18,682 nt of DNA from Candidatus Vogelbacteria bacterium (GCA_016201425.1 JACQCW010000035.1:1-18682), one strand, 5' to 3'; positions 7,495 to 13,823 are shown, numbered from the stretch's first letter. The notes: generated by a model from the sequence alone, not told the origin. Made by a program: numbers and translations.

Positions 7495-8628
7495 CTACTC
7501 AGCCGAAACTTCCTCGGAGATGGTCTTGATGCGATAGCGAAGCGCCATCTCGGGCGAAAGCCGCATCATCTCCCACTCCGTGCGACCCTTCGGCAGCTTG
7601 TAGCCGGAGACCCATTTGCGACCCTCCATCCACGGAGCAATCTGGCCTTCTCCGTAGATTGAGTAGGCAGCTTCGTTGGCTCGGATCGCAAAGCGAACCT
7701 GAGGCTTGACCGTGTAGGTCAGATACCGCTGACGTTCATCTGCGAACTCTAGTCCGGCCTGAGAATTCTCGACGGGCGCGAAACTTCCCGAGAACTCCGG
7801 TCGGTCGAGCTGAAATTCGATCGTCTTGACGGAGATGGTCTCCGTCGCTCCCTCTGAGATCGGCGCAACGTACGGAGGCTTCGGCGGCAGCACGATGCCA
7901 AGTGTTGCCAGCCTCTTGATCTCCGACTTGTAGAAGACGGCTTCCTCGTCGATGCGTTCGACCAGGAGCAGCTTCAGGAGGTGTTGGGCGCTGAAGACAC
8001 TTGCCCATCTGTTGGGGTGGACGTAGTGCTTGAAGTAGACTGTGTTACCGGTCCACAGACCCTTCTCAGTCAGGAAAGCATTTTCGGGGGCTGACGGCTT
8101 GAAGACGATACTGCTCCAGCCATCGTACCAGTGCCCGTCCACGTCGACGAGCATGTAGTTCCTGTGAGCGCCGAGAGTCTCGACGCCCTGTGCGTCTTCC
8201 TTGGCGACTGACATATCCCAGAGCCTCGCCGAGAAGGACAGCGCCTTCGCGTTGGAGACGAGGCCGGTGATCGTGCCGAACTGGCTCGATCCGATCTTGC
8301 GCTCGCCTTCGCGATGCACGATCTTGCGTCTGTTGCGATACCGGGGAATCTCGATTACCGCCCTGCGGTCGACGAGTGGAGCAAGGAAGGAGAAGAGGTC
8401 CAGATCAGTGCCCTGAAAGTTACCATCCGAGTCGAGAGCCGGGGAGGGATTCTTGCCCGCCCAGGTCAGGACCGATTGGTTCAGGATAGCGCCGACGAGA
8501 CCATCATCGAGAGTCTGGTTCCTGTCCGCAATCGCTGAGGCGTATTCGCCCTTGAGAGCCACGATCTCCTTGACTGATCCAGCGTACCGAATGGGGGGCC
8601 GACCACGGGTCTTGAGTCCAATTGTCAC
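7495..8628 (-). CDS. GC-rich orphan gene, hypothetical protein (377 aa)
   Basis: Not recognised. It starts MTIGLKTRGRPPIRYAGSV; the GRPP stretch near the N-terminus resembles an AT-hook-like turn but is too short to interpret. No signal peptide, membrane segment, Walker motif or metal motif was seen. A tryptophan/tyrosine-rich segment (GHWYDGWSSIVFKP, about 165-180) suggests a beta-rich middle; a proline-rich linker (VLPPKPPYVAP, near 250) separates it from a C-terminal half. Start is GTG 8628, with GGAGG (8639-8635 on the minus strand) 6 nt upstream and a TTGACA promoter behind it. Base composition is clearly higher in GC (mid-50s per cent by eye) than the core genes around 40 per cent, suggesting transfer. 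It has its own promoter and terminator. Its function cannot be assigned. Confidence 0.75.
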   Translation of the reverse strand: MTIGLKTRGRPPIRYAGSVKEIVALKGEYASAIADRNQTLDDGLVGAILNQSVLTWAGKNPSPALDSDGNFQGTDLDLFSFLAPLVDRRAVIEIPRYRNRRKIVHREGERKIGSSQFGTITGLVSNAKALSFSARLWDMSVAKEDAQGVETLGAHRNYMLVDVDGHWYDGWSSIVFKPSAPENAFLTEKGLWTGNTVYFKHYVHPNRWASVFSAQHLLKLLLVERIDEEAVFYKSEIKRLATLGIVLPPKPPYVAPISEGATETISVKTIEFQLDRPEFSGSFAPVENSQAGLEFADERQRYLTYTVKPQVRFAIRANEAAYSIYGEGQIAPWMEGRKWVSGYKLPKGRTEWEMMRLSPEMALRYRIKTISEEVSAE

Positions 8629-8689
8629 GTTGCACCTCCAGTGCTTTATGGGTTACCGTATAGGATTATCAATTAACCGTTTCGTTGGA

Positions 8690-8718
8690 AGTGTATCATA
8701 CAGAATTAAATATGTCAA
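8690..8718 (-). promoter_or_regulatory. Promoter of the 8628 gene (minus strand)
   Basis: On the minus strand TTGACA (8718-8713), a 17-bp spacer, then TACACT (8695-8690) preceded by TGA, i.e. an extended -10. It is back to back with the plus-strand promoter at 8728. The inferred leader is about 55 nt. Confidence 0.75.
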
Positions 8719-8727
8719 GTAGTAATC

Positions 8728-8756
8728 TTGACTTTTGTCATTAAGTATGCTATCCT
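8728..8756 (+). promoter_or_regulatory. Promoter of the 8831 membrane gene
   Basis: TTGACT (8728-8733), exactly 17 bp, then TATCCT (8751-8756) with TGC just upstream (extended -10). The start site would be near 8763, leaving a leader of about 68 nt. Confidence 0.72.
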
Positions 8757-8830
8757 TTGCAGGTATCAATAGAACCTCGAAAACTTAACAGTTACAGACT
8801 TATTTCGCAAACCTGAAAGGCTGGTAGACA

Positions 8831-9472
8831 ATGAATCTCATGACTATCTTGGTCATTTGCACCTCCCTCCTGTATGGAGTGTCGGCTCTTGAGTATGTGT
8901 ACCGAACGTGGACGGGATCGAGCAAGCCAACGCCCGCAACGTGGGTGCTAATGTTCATCGCTTTCAGCGAGTCCGTGTGGCTTTACTGGCACACAGCCTC
9001 GCACTCAGTTGCAGGTAACATTGGCAACATCGCAGGATGGTTAAACGTCTGCTTCATCTTCTGTGGCGTGCTGAGTTACTACTGGTTTGATGGCACGCTT
9101 AGTGTTGCCTTTACCCCATTCCAATGGCAGTGTCTGAGGGCCGGTGGGTGGATCATAGGCGCATGGATTTGCACTCTCGTTCTGGGGATTCCCTACGGCG
9201 CGGAGATCGCCTACGTCCTGACCCAAGTGCTTGCGTTGATTGCGTACTTCCCGACAGTGAAGAGGCTGAAGGCTGCCGAAAGGTCGCCCGAGCCTATCAC
9301 TATCTGGATCTCTGTTTTCATTGCTTGTCTTTGCGCGATCTATCCGGCGGTGGTGAAGCACGACTGGAAGGCTTGGCTCTATCTCGTTAGAGCAATCCCT
9401 TCTGCGGGCTACGTCATCTACTTGATTCATGGGTTGAATGTCCGTGAGGAACGACAACTTCGAAATGCATAA
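8831..9472 (+). CDS. Multi-pass membrane protein, possibly PQ-loop/SWEET-like
   Basis: 213 aa with about seven hydrophobic segments (roughly 5-22, 38-54, 60-82, 104-124, 127-143, 156-175, 185-203). The segments SKPTPATWVL and YFPTVKRLKAAERSPEPITIW look like the proline-containing loops of PQ-loop / SemiSWEET-type carriers; the diagnostic PQ pair itself is not present here, so this is a fold-level guess. A short basic C-terminal tail (REERQLRN) would be cytoplasmic. Start ATG 8831 has GAAAGG (8815-8820) 10 nt upstream and a good promoter. It is probably cotranscribed with the 9511 gene after 38 nt. GC is higher than in the core genes. It shares size, start style and topology with the protein at 11152; transport is inferred, not shown. 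Confidence 0.72.
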   Translation: MNLMTILVICTSLLYGVSALEYVYRTWTGSSKPTPATWVLMFIAFSESVWLYWHTASHSVAGNIGNIAGWLNVCFIFCGVLSYYWFDGTLSVAFTPFQWQCLRAGGWIIGAWICTLVLGIPYGAEIAYVLTQVLALIAYFPTVKRLKAAERSPEPITIWISVFIACLCAIYPAVVKHDWKAWLYLVRAIPSAGYVIYLIHGLNVREERQLRNA

Positions 9473-9510
9473 CTACCAACCGTGCTTGGCACGAAAGTGA
9501 GAAGATTCAA

Positions 9511-9900
9511 ATGAGCGAGAGAACTTTGCATCCTGAGGTAGAGCGACTAGCCGAACAGTATGCTGGCAATGTCGACACGCCTAATGGGATGGCGACTAGA
9601 CTGAGTGTGTGGTATTTCTTGGATAATCCCGATGCGAAGTGCTATGGTTATATGCAGACTCTGGTGAACCTTCAGCGGGCATTCGATGCCAAGGAGCGCA
9701 AGGAGGTTGTGCAGGCGACAGACAGAATGGCTCCTGGCACGATCTACTTGAATGTTGGCGGTAACCGCCTAAACTGGAGACAGGCGAGGGTGATCGCGAG
9801 GACTCCTGAGGGGGTCTATGCTGAAACGAACGAGACTATCTATTTCGTCGGTCCCTATGTCGACCCGTCAATTCCGCAGCCGAAGAAAAAGAAGAGGTAA
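9511..9900 (+). CDS. Hypothetical soluble protein (129 aa)
   Basis: Not recognised. Starts MSERTLHPEVERLAEQYAGN and ends with a lysine-rich tail (PKKKKR). The central part LNVGGNRLNWRQARVIART followed by alternating hydrophobic strands could be a small beta-barrel or SH3-like fold; this is a guess. It lies 38 nt after the membrane protein gene at 8831; the gap contains a small hairpin (CGTGC/GCACG at 9481-9493), and the pair is probably one transcript. The ribosome site is weak (GAGAAG, 9500-9505). The stop codon coincides with the point where the convergent HicA toxin homology ends, so the right edge of the accessory block is at about 9900. The two reading frames overlap tail to tail by 46 nt. 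Confidence 0.65.
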   Translation: MSERTLHPEVERLAEQYAGNVDTPNGMATRLSVWYFLDNPDAKCYGYMQTLVNLQRAFDAKERKEVVQATDRMAPGTIYLNVGGNRLNWRQARVIARTPEGVYAETNETIYFVGPYVDPSIPQPKKKKR

Positions 9901-10028
9901 TTGGGAATAGTGATTCTTCTTCCGTCAGAATGCCGGTAAATAGCGTGACTTACTTTTTGTCGCTTGAATATAAATCCGAGTTTTTCAATTACTCTAATTG
10001 CTTCACCGGCTTTTGGTAGATGAGGCAT
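9855..10028 (-). pseudogene. hicA: hicA toxin remnant, 3' end replaced
   Basis: HicA is a small mRNA interferase with a dsRBD-like fold. The N-terminal part is clear: MPHLPK, then EAIRVIEKLGFIFKRQKVSHAIYRHSDGRRITIPNY, including the catalytic-type His in SHAIYRH. Family members then continue some 20-25 residues with a final strand and helix (a GTLR-type segment). Here, after IPNY, the frame runs into antisense of the 9511 gene and ends in LFFFFGCGIDGST. The break is at 9897-9902. The N-terminal SGK-type segment is also shortened. ATG 10028 is 4 nt after the hicB stop, the reverse of the common toxin-first order but known for some pairs. It is probably non-functional, broken by joining of the accessory block. 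Confidence 0.75.
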
Positions 10029-10032
10029 GGCC

Positions 10033-10275
10033 TTAGACTGCAACTTCGAGAGATGTGAAACTGATCGTTTTTCTATTCGGGATGGTCTCTCGATCCGCCA
10101 CTCTGTCTTCTATATGGAGCGCGATAGCCTCTTTCAGATTTTCAAAAGTTTCTTGTAATGATTTTCCTTGAGTATAACAACCCTGGAGGGATGGTACGTA
10201 GCCAAAAAAATAACCACCCTGGTCTTTTTCAACAACTACAGGGAACTCATATATTTTGGGAAGCTTCTTTTTCAT
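10033..10275 (-). CDS. hicB: HicB-like antitoxin
   Basis: 80 aa from ATG 10275. The partial RNase H-like HicB domain is recognisable: YEFPVVVEKDQGGYFFGYVPSLQGCYTQGKSLQETFENLKEAI, with the characteristic P-x-L-x-G-C-x-T-x-G pattern at the end of the second strand. There is no room for a C-terminal ribbon-helix-helix or helix-turn-helix domain, so this is the short form that neutralises HicA without a separate DNA-binding module. The frame opens earlier (10311), but the HicB domain starts right after MKKKLPKIYEF. No clear Shine-Dalgarno is seen. It is an antitoxin left beside a truncated toxin. Confidence 0.85.
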   Translation of the reverse strand: MKKKLPKIYEFPVVVEKDQGGYFFGYVPSLQGCYTQGKSLQETFENLKEAIALHIEDRVADRETIPNRKTISFTSLEVAV

Positions 10276-10317
10276 TAAATTTATTCTTACACAAAATTGG
10301 TTGCTAAGCAAGGAATA

Positions 10318-10530
10318 TTATGGCCTATTGTGTCTGATGTTATCCAGCGCCCAGACGTATTCTATAACGAGGAAAGGTATCCAGTGTGTCTCATTTTTGG
10401 TTGTTAGTAAAAACGTGCCAACGACTAGGGCGGTCGTGTTGACTATAAAAAATATCATATCGAACTCTTGCTCGTGCCGGGACTCTTTTTCATTGTTGGT
10501 GAGGTATAGCAGAAAATCTTTAAGATTCAT
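10318..10530 (-). CDS. Small membrane protein (70 aa)
   Basis: Not recognised. 70 aa with a charged N-terminus (MNLKDFLLYLTNNEKESRHEQEF), one strong hydrophobic segment at about 24-42 (MIFFIVNTTALVVGTFLL) and a second, weaker one at about 50-62. The ATG at 10530 follows the bcp stop codon with no intervening base (TAA then ATG), so it is translationally linked to bcp and likely cotranscribed. There is no Shine-Dalgarno of its own beyond the bcp coding end. A role linked to peroxide defence is possible only by position. Confidence 0.6.
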   Translation of the reverse strand: MNLKDFLLYLTNNEKESRHEQEFDMIFFIVNTTALVVGTFLLTTKNETHWIPFLVIEYVWALDNIRHNRP

Positions 10531-11013
10531 TTATTGCTTTTTTAACATCTCCAAGTCTCGCAAAACTTCCGCTGCATGTTCAATCGGTTTAACATTCTCA
10601 TAAATTTTGGCGATTTTCCCTTTTGGATCAATTAAAAATGAGGTACGGAGTGTCCCCATATATTTTCGTCCCATGAATTTTTTCTCTGCCCAGACGCCAT
10701 ATTTATTTACGACATCTTTTTCTTCATCAGCTAAAAGTGTAAATGGTAGATGATACTTCTCCTCGAACTTTTTGTGGCTCTTCACCGAGTCGGTGCTTAC
10801 GCCCAAAACGACTGTGCTGATCTTTTCGAAATTAAAGAAGTCGTCGCGGATCATACAAGCCTCTTTGGTGCAGCCTGGAGTGTCATCTTTAGGATAAAAA
10901 TAGAGCAAAACCCACTTGCCGCCGTAATCTGAAAGGGAGTGCAGCTTGCCATTCTGATCTTGGAGCTTAAATTCAGGTGCTTTTTCACCAACTTTTATTT
11001 TTGCTGTTGTCAT
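10531..11013 (-). CDS. bcp: Thioredoxin-dependent peroxiredoxin (Bcp/PrxQ family)
   Basis: Reduces hydrogen peroxide and organic hydroperoxides using thiol donors in the cytoplasm. 160 aa, the usual length. The peroxidatic Cys is C48 in DDTPGCTKEAC, within the P-x3-T-x2-C active-site motif, with the partner Cys C53 five residues on, as in PrxQ/Bcp proteins that form an intramolecular disulfide. FLIDPKGKI and the arginine in LRTSFLIDP also match. ATG 11013 lies exactly six bases after an extended -10 (TGC-TAAGAT) on the minus strand, so its mRNA is probably leaderless. The small membrane gene follows immediately. Confidence 0.95.
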   Translation of the reverse strand: MTTAKIKVGEKAPEFKLQDQNGKLHSLSDYGGKWVLLYFYPKDDTPGCTKEACMIRDDFFNFEKISTVVLGVSTDSVKSHKKFEEKYHLPFTLLADEEKDVVNKYGVWAEKKFMGRKYMGTLRTSFLIDPKGKIAKIYENVKPIEHAAEVLRDLEMLKKQ

Positions 11014-11019
11014 GGGTTC

Positions 11020-11028
11020 ATCTTAGCA
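11020..11028 (-). promoter_or_regulatory. Extended -10 of bcp (minus strand)
   Basis: On the minus strand TGC-TAAGAT (11028-11020) precedes the bcp ATG (11013-11011) by six bases. No ribosome binding site fits in between. No -35 match was seen, as is common with TGn-type -10 elements. Confidence 0.5.
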
Positions 11029-11071
11029 CAAACCTTGAGGCTGAAGTCGGTATTTCTGGCTGTATCTTCTA

Positions 11072-11100
11072 TTGACAACAGTACAAATAGGGTGTATAAT
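11072..11100 (+). promoter_or_regulatory. Perfect consensus promoter of the 11152 gene
   Basis: TTGACA (11072-11077), 17-bp spacer, TATAAT (11095-11100): both hexamers match the sigma70 consensus fully. Expected start near 11107 and leader of about 45 nt containing the Shine-Dalgarno GAGGAG (11139-11144). Confidence 0.92.
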
Positions 11101-11151
11101 GTAGGCGTAAAAGTTGATCTTTTGACAAGTTAAATATAGAGGAGAAAGAAC

Positions 11152-11826
11152 GTGAGAATTCTTAATAAGGAGTCGATCGTCGGAGACGTACTCTTCGCGG
11201 TTCAGATGGCTCTATCCTGGATGTTCTTCGTCTCGCAGTTCCGTCGTGCATTTAGCACAACAACCGGAATGACGATGACCTGGGCACTCTTTTGCTCAGC
11301 ATTCGTCTTCGTCAATCTGCTTTTGGCTCGCGGTAATTACATCGAGTCCAGGAGCCGTAAGGCTTGGCAGGTGAGAGCGGTCTACGTGAATTGGCTGGCC
11401 ATCTGGCTGGCCATACTTGCCCCGACAGCATACTACGGAACATGGAAGTATAACGATTCGATCGTCAGCTCCCTGATTCTGTTTGCTGTCGCAGTCCTGC
11501 TCTGGTTTCGACGAGAAAAGTCGCTCAAGGCGTCGATCTCGGAGCCCATTACGAGAGGTCTCGTGTCACTCATCACGAAGTCAGTTCCGCAGCTGTTCAT
11601 CGCTTACTGCATTTGGATGGCGAAGAGTAACGCGGGACTCTCGGGCGTTGCACTTTCCATCGGGCATGCGACGGTCTGCATTCGAATCGCCGAGGTTTAC
11701 ATCATGGCGTATCCGGGGGAGTGGTCGAAATGGTCGCGAAATAACCAAGGGTTGTTCATCAGCGAAGTGGGTAATGAGTTGACCTGGTTGGTTACCACAT
11801 TCACTTGGCTGGTTTACAACTGGTAA
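11152..11826 (+). CDS. Multi-pass membrane protein, PQ-loop-like
   Basis: 224 aa with about six or seven hydrophobic segments. The segment TKSVPQLFIAYCIWMAKSNAGLS (about 142-164) fits the PQ-loop pattern: a Pro-Gln pair at the head of a membrane helix followed by a K-S-x-x-G-L-S turn, as in SWEET/SemiSWEET and related carriers. The GMTMTW turn near 40 could be the equivalent site in the first repeat. Start is GTG 11152, set by GAGGAG (11139-11144) 7 nt upstream. It has a perfect promoter and its own terminator (11875-11902). Higher GC than the neighbouring housekeeping genes. It resembles the 8831 protein in size, topology and expression signals, though no clear alignment is evident by eye. 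The substrate is unknown. Confidence 0.75.
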   Translation: MRILNKESIVGDVLFAVQMALSWMFFVSQFRRAFSTTTGMTMTWALFCSAFVFVNLLLARGNYIESRSRKAWQVRAVYVNWLAIWLAILAPTAYYGTWKYNDSIVSSLILFAVAVLLWFRREKSLKASISEPITRGLVSLITKSVPQLFIAYCIWMAKSNAGLSGVALSIGHATVCIRIAEVYIMAYPGEWSKWSRNNQGLFISEVGNELTWLVTTFTWLVYNW

Positions 11827-11874
11827 TCACAACGACAGCTTCGCATAGTTTCCTCAATATTTGTGTTGAACACC

Positions 11875-11913
11875 AGGCCGGTGGGAGAAATCCCTCCGGC
11901 CTTTTACTTTTTC
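11875..11913 (+). terminator. Intrinsic terminator of the 11152 gene
   Basis: AGGCCGG-T-GGGA (11875-11886), GAAA tetraloop, TCCC-T-CCGGCCT (11891-11902): a 12-position stem with one T-T mismatch. TTTTACTTTTTC follows. Confidence 0.9.
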
Positions 11914-11997
11914 AAAATCTCAACCTTAGATCCGGCCAAAATACATCATGAAAGGATACCTTTCTTAGCAAAGGAACTGTATTAGGAATAAGTTATT

Positions 11998-12032
11998 GGT
12001 CGGCGGAGAAATCCGCCGACCTTTTGTTTTTT
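11998..12032 (+). terminator. Second tandem intrinsic terminator
   Basis: Perfect 10-bp stem GGTCGGCGGA (11998-12007) / TCCGCCGACC (12012-12021) with GAAA loop, followed by TTTTGTTTTTT. It lies about 95 nt beyond the first terminator with no gene between; the interval holds only a small GAAAGG/CCTTTC hairpin (11950-11964). It insulates the tRNA-Ser unit downstream. Confidence 0.9.
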
Positions 12033-12060
12033 AAATTTAGTGGAAAAATCTGTGTGAATA

Positions 12061-12069
12061 TGTTAGATT
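12061..12069 (+). promoter_or_regulatory. Candidate extended -10 of the tRNA-Ser/ruvX unit
   Basis: TG-T-TAGATT (12061-12069) lies 26 nt before the mature tRNA 5' end. The -35 at the standard distance (TGGAAA, 12041-12046) is weak. Confidence 0.35.
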
Positions 12070-12094
12070 TTACGACATAAGTAAAAGGGATCCT

Positions 12095-12183
12095 GGAGGA
12101 GTCGCATAGTTGGTCTAGTGCGCCTGTCTTGAAAACAGGTGTGCCGCAAGGCACCGTGAGTTCGAATCTCACCTCCTCCGCCA
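12095..12183 (+). tRNA. tRNA-Ser (anticodon UGA)
   Basis: Acceptor GGAGGAG (12095-12101) pairs with CTCCTCC (12173-12179); discriminator G 12180; CCA encoded at 12181-12183. The anticodon loop CTTGAAA is closed by CCTGT/ACAGG, giving UGA. The long variable arm (TGTGCC-GCAA-GGCACC region) is the class II feature of serine tRNAs, and GTTCGAATC marks the T loop. The ruvX start codon follows after 1 nt. Confidence 0.95.
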
Positions 12184-12184
12184 A

Positions 12185-12565
12185 GTGCGATTAATGGGCA
12201 TAGACTTTGGGATGAAGAGGGTGGGGGTGGCCCTGTCTGATGAGACGGAGCGTTTTGCCTATCCGTTTGACGTTGTTAAAAATTCCAAAGATTTGGTGAG
12301 GGATGTTAGCAAGATTTGCGAGAGGGAGCGCGTTTCAAAAATTATTTTGGGCCGATCGCTTGACTTTAAAATGCAGCCAAACGAGGTGATGAAAGATATT
12401 GAAGAGTTTAAAAATGAGCTTGAAGTTGCCTCTGGGTTACCTGTAGATTACGAAGATGAATTCATGACTACTGCTGAAGCGGAGAGGCTACAGGGGAAGG
12501 GCGACAAAATAGATGCCTCAGCCGCGGCATTAATTTTAAAAAGTTATATCGACAGGCAAAAATGA
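12185..12565 (+). CDS. ruvX: Putative pre-16S rRNA nuclease / Holliday junction resolvase-like YqgF
   Basis: YqgF/RuvX proteins have an RNase H-like fold and act in pre-16S rRNA 5' end processing; a Holliday-junction role has also been proposed. 126 aa, slightly short of the usual 135-150. The family start MRLMGIDFGMKRVGVALSD is clear, with the first catalytic-type Asp in GIDFG (D7). GRSLDFK (about 57-63) corresponds to the GLP segment, here with an altered proline. DEFMTTAEAERL (about 92-103) matches the DER(L/F)T-A-A segment, with the arginine replaced by phenylalanine, and KIDASAAALILKSYI holds the last conserved Asp. Start is GTG 12185, one base after the tRNA CCA; a later ATG (12194) would cut the first strand. 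It is almost certainly cotranscribed with tRNA-Ser. Confidence 0.88.
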   Translation: MRLMGIDFGMKRVGVALSDETERFAYPFDVVKNSKDLVRDVSKICERERVSKIILGRSLDFKMQPNEVMKDIEEFKNELEVASGLPVDYEDEFMTTAEAERLQGKGDKIDASAAALILKSYIDRQK

Positions 12566-12583
12566 TTGTGGTGATGAAGTGGT

Positions 12584-12711
12584 TTTTAAAATTACAGTTT
12601 GGCGGAGTTAGTTCGGATTTGCAATGGTCTGGCCGAATCTGCCAGGAGGCAGATGAAGGAGATCAGAGGACCTTGTAAATTCGAAGCTAATGGAGCCCTG
12701 TAATTTTTAAA
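12584..12711. repeat. 128-bp palindromic element (MITE-like or structured RNA)
   Basis: The whole ruvX-pilM gap folds into one long hairpin. ATTACAG (12591-12597) is inverted as CTGTAAT (12698-12704), both flanked by TTTTAAA (12584-12590 and 12705-12711). Inside, GGC (12601-12603) pairs with GCC (12695-12697), and 12608-12624 pairs with 12673-12690 over 17 bp (two G-U pairs, one bulged G). GGTC (12626-12629) pairs with GACC (12669-12672), and the tip is ATCTGCC-AGGA-GGCAGAT (12637-12654). No ORF is present. It could be a miniature inverted-repeat element with 7-bp target duplications, or a structured RNA. Confidence 0.6.
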
Positions 12712-12750
12712 TTTAGTCACTCTCTGTTTCCTTCTGTCAACTTAACGTAG

Positions 12751-12756
12751 TATAAT
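12751..12756 (+). promoter_or_regulatory. -10 element of the pil operon
   Basis: Consensus TATAAT seven bases before the pilM ATG at 12764. No Shine-Dalgarno lies between, so transcription would start at or next to the start codon. No good -35 is seen 17 bp upstream. Confidence 0.5.
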
Positions 12757-12763
12757 TAACTTG

Positions 12764-13822
12764 ATGAAAGGATCAGCTTTTTTGAAAGCGTTCCCGGTAC
12801 CTAGGTATCTGCGATTCCCTGCGGTCGGCTTCGATGTGTCTGATGGCTCAGTAAAATTTGTTGAGCTTCATACGACTTCAAGTGGTGTTGAGGTCGGTAA
12901 GTTTGGTAAGCAGATGTATTCAGAGAATGATCTGATGGGGGCTTTGTCTGAAATTCGTAAGAAAAATAATTTTGATATGGTTAACGTTTCTATTCCGGAG
13001 GAGGAAGCTTTTTTTGTGAGAATAAGGCTACCGTTTATAAAGTCGGGTGAGATTAGAGAAGCGATAGAATTGCATATTGAAGAGTATATTCCTTACGAAG
13101 CCCCAGATGTGGAGTTTGATTATGAGATAATGGGAACAGATCCTCGGCCAGATGGATATGTGGATGTGAACGTGTCCGTGTTACCAAAAGTGATAGTACA
13201 AAAGTATCTTGGTATTTTCGAAAGCGCCGGATTTCACCCCACACTGTTCATGGTTGAGGCTGAGGCGACAGCCCGTTCGCTGATAGCAAGCAATGATAAG
13301 GACGTTGTGATGGTTGTAAATATAGGTAAGCAAAATACTGTTTTGTCGATAGTAGTTAGGGGTTTAGTTTGGTTTAGTTACACACTTAAATATGGCGGTG
13401 ACTTTTTGACTGAGCGTTTGGTTAAGGCATGTTCGGTCTCGGCTGACGAAGCGGAGAAGATCAAGAATGAAAAAGGACTGACAAATTCGGTCGACAATCA
13501 GGAAGTCTTTGATTGTTTATTGCCATCTGTGTCCAGTATTCGAGATGAGATCAGTAAACATTATTTGTATTGGGCGAACCACAGGCAAGAGTCCTTTATG
13601 GCTCAAAACGAGGGGGAGATAAAAAAGATAGTTTTGTGTGGCAGTCAGGTGAATATTCCCGGGTTGGTTGATTATATTGCGACCGCAACGGGAGTTAGCA
13701 CGGAACTTGGTGATCCCTGGATAAATATTCTTGATGTGAACAAATATATTCCACCAGTTAGTAGGAGGGACGCAGTGGAATACGCCACCGCAATTGGCCT
13801 AAGTTATGTGAGTATAAAATAA
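12764..13822 (+). CDS. pilM: Type IV pilus assembly protein PilM
   Basis: Actin-like (ASKHA) cytoplasmic protein that binds the N-terminal tail of PilN and anchors the pilus inner-membrane subcomplex. 352 aa, the usual length. Visible landmarks are VGFDVSDGSVKFVEL (nucleotide-binding strand pair 1), SIPEEEAFFVRIRLP (near 87-101), ELHIEEYIPYEAPDVEFDYE (family signature), VVNIGKQNTVLSIV (second phosphate-binding segment) and IVLCGSQVNIPGL near the C-terminus. ATG 12764 is preferred over the adjacent TTG 12761 because it follows a TATAAT at leaderless spacing. It is first of four closely packed genes (gaps of 1, 0 and 6 nt). Confidence 0.93.
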   Translation: MKGSAFLKAFPVPRYLRFPAVGFDVSDGSVKFVELHTTSSGVEVGKFGKQMYSENDLMGALSEIRKKNNFDMVNVSIPEEEAFFVRIRLPFIKSGEIREAIELHIEEYIPYEAPDVEFDYEIMGTDPRPDGYVDVNVSVLPKVIVQKYLGIFESAGFHPTLFMVEAEATARSLIASNDKDVVMVVNIGKQNTVLSIVVRGLVWFSYTLKYGGDFLTERLVKACSVSADEAEKIKNEKGLTNSVDNQEVFDCLLPSVSSIRDEISKHYLYWANHRQESFMAQNEGEIKKIVLCGSQVNIPGLVDYIATATGVSTELGDPWINILDVNKYIPPVSRRDAVEYATAIGLSYVSIK

Positions 13823-13823
13823 T

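Noticed and set aside
9041..9457. Minus-strand ORF of 138 aa
   Set aside because: Antisense shadow of the GC-rich membrane protein gene at 8831; low-complexity composition, no ribosome site.
10256..10603. Plus-strand ORF of 115 aa
   Set aside because: Antisense to hicB, the small membrane gene and the end of bcp, all better supported.
11993..12184. Minus-strand ORF of 63 aa
   Set aside because: It is antisense to tRNA-Ser and the upstream terminator, a familiar spurious ORF over serine tRNAs.
12584..12711. Bacterial SRP (4.5S) RNA, RNase P RNA or 6S RNA for the palindromic element
   Set aside because: The SRP GGAA tetraloop with its flanking bases and the RNase P core segments are absent; size and loop layout do not clearly fit 6S.
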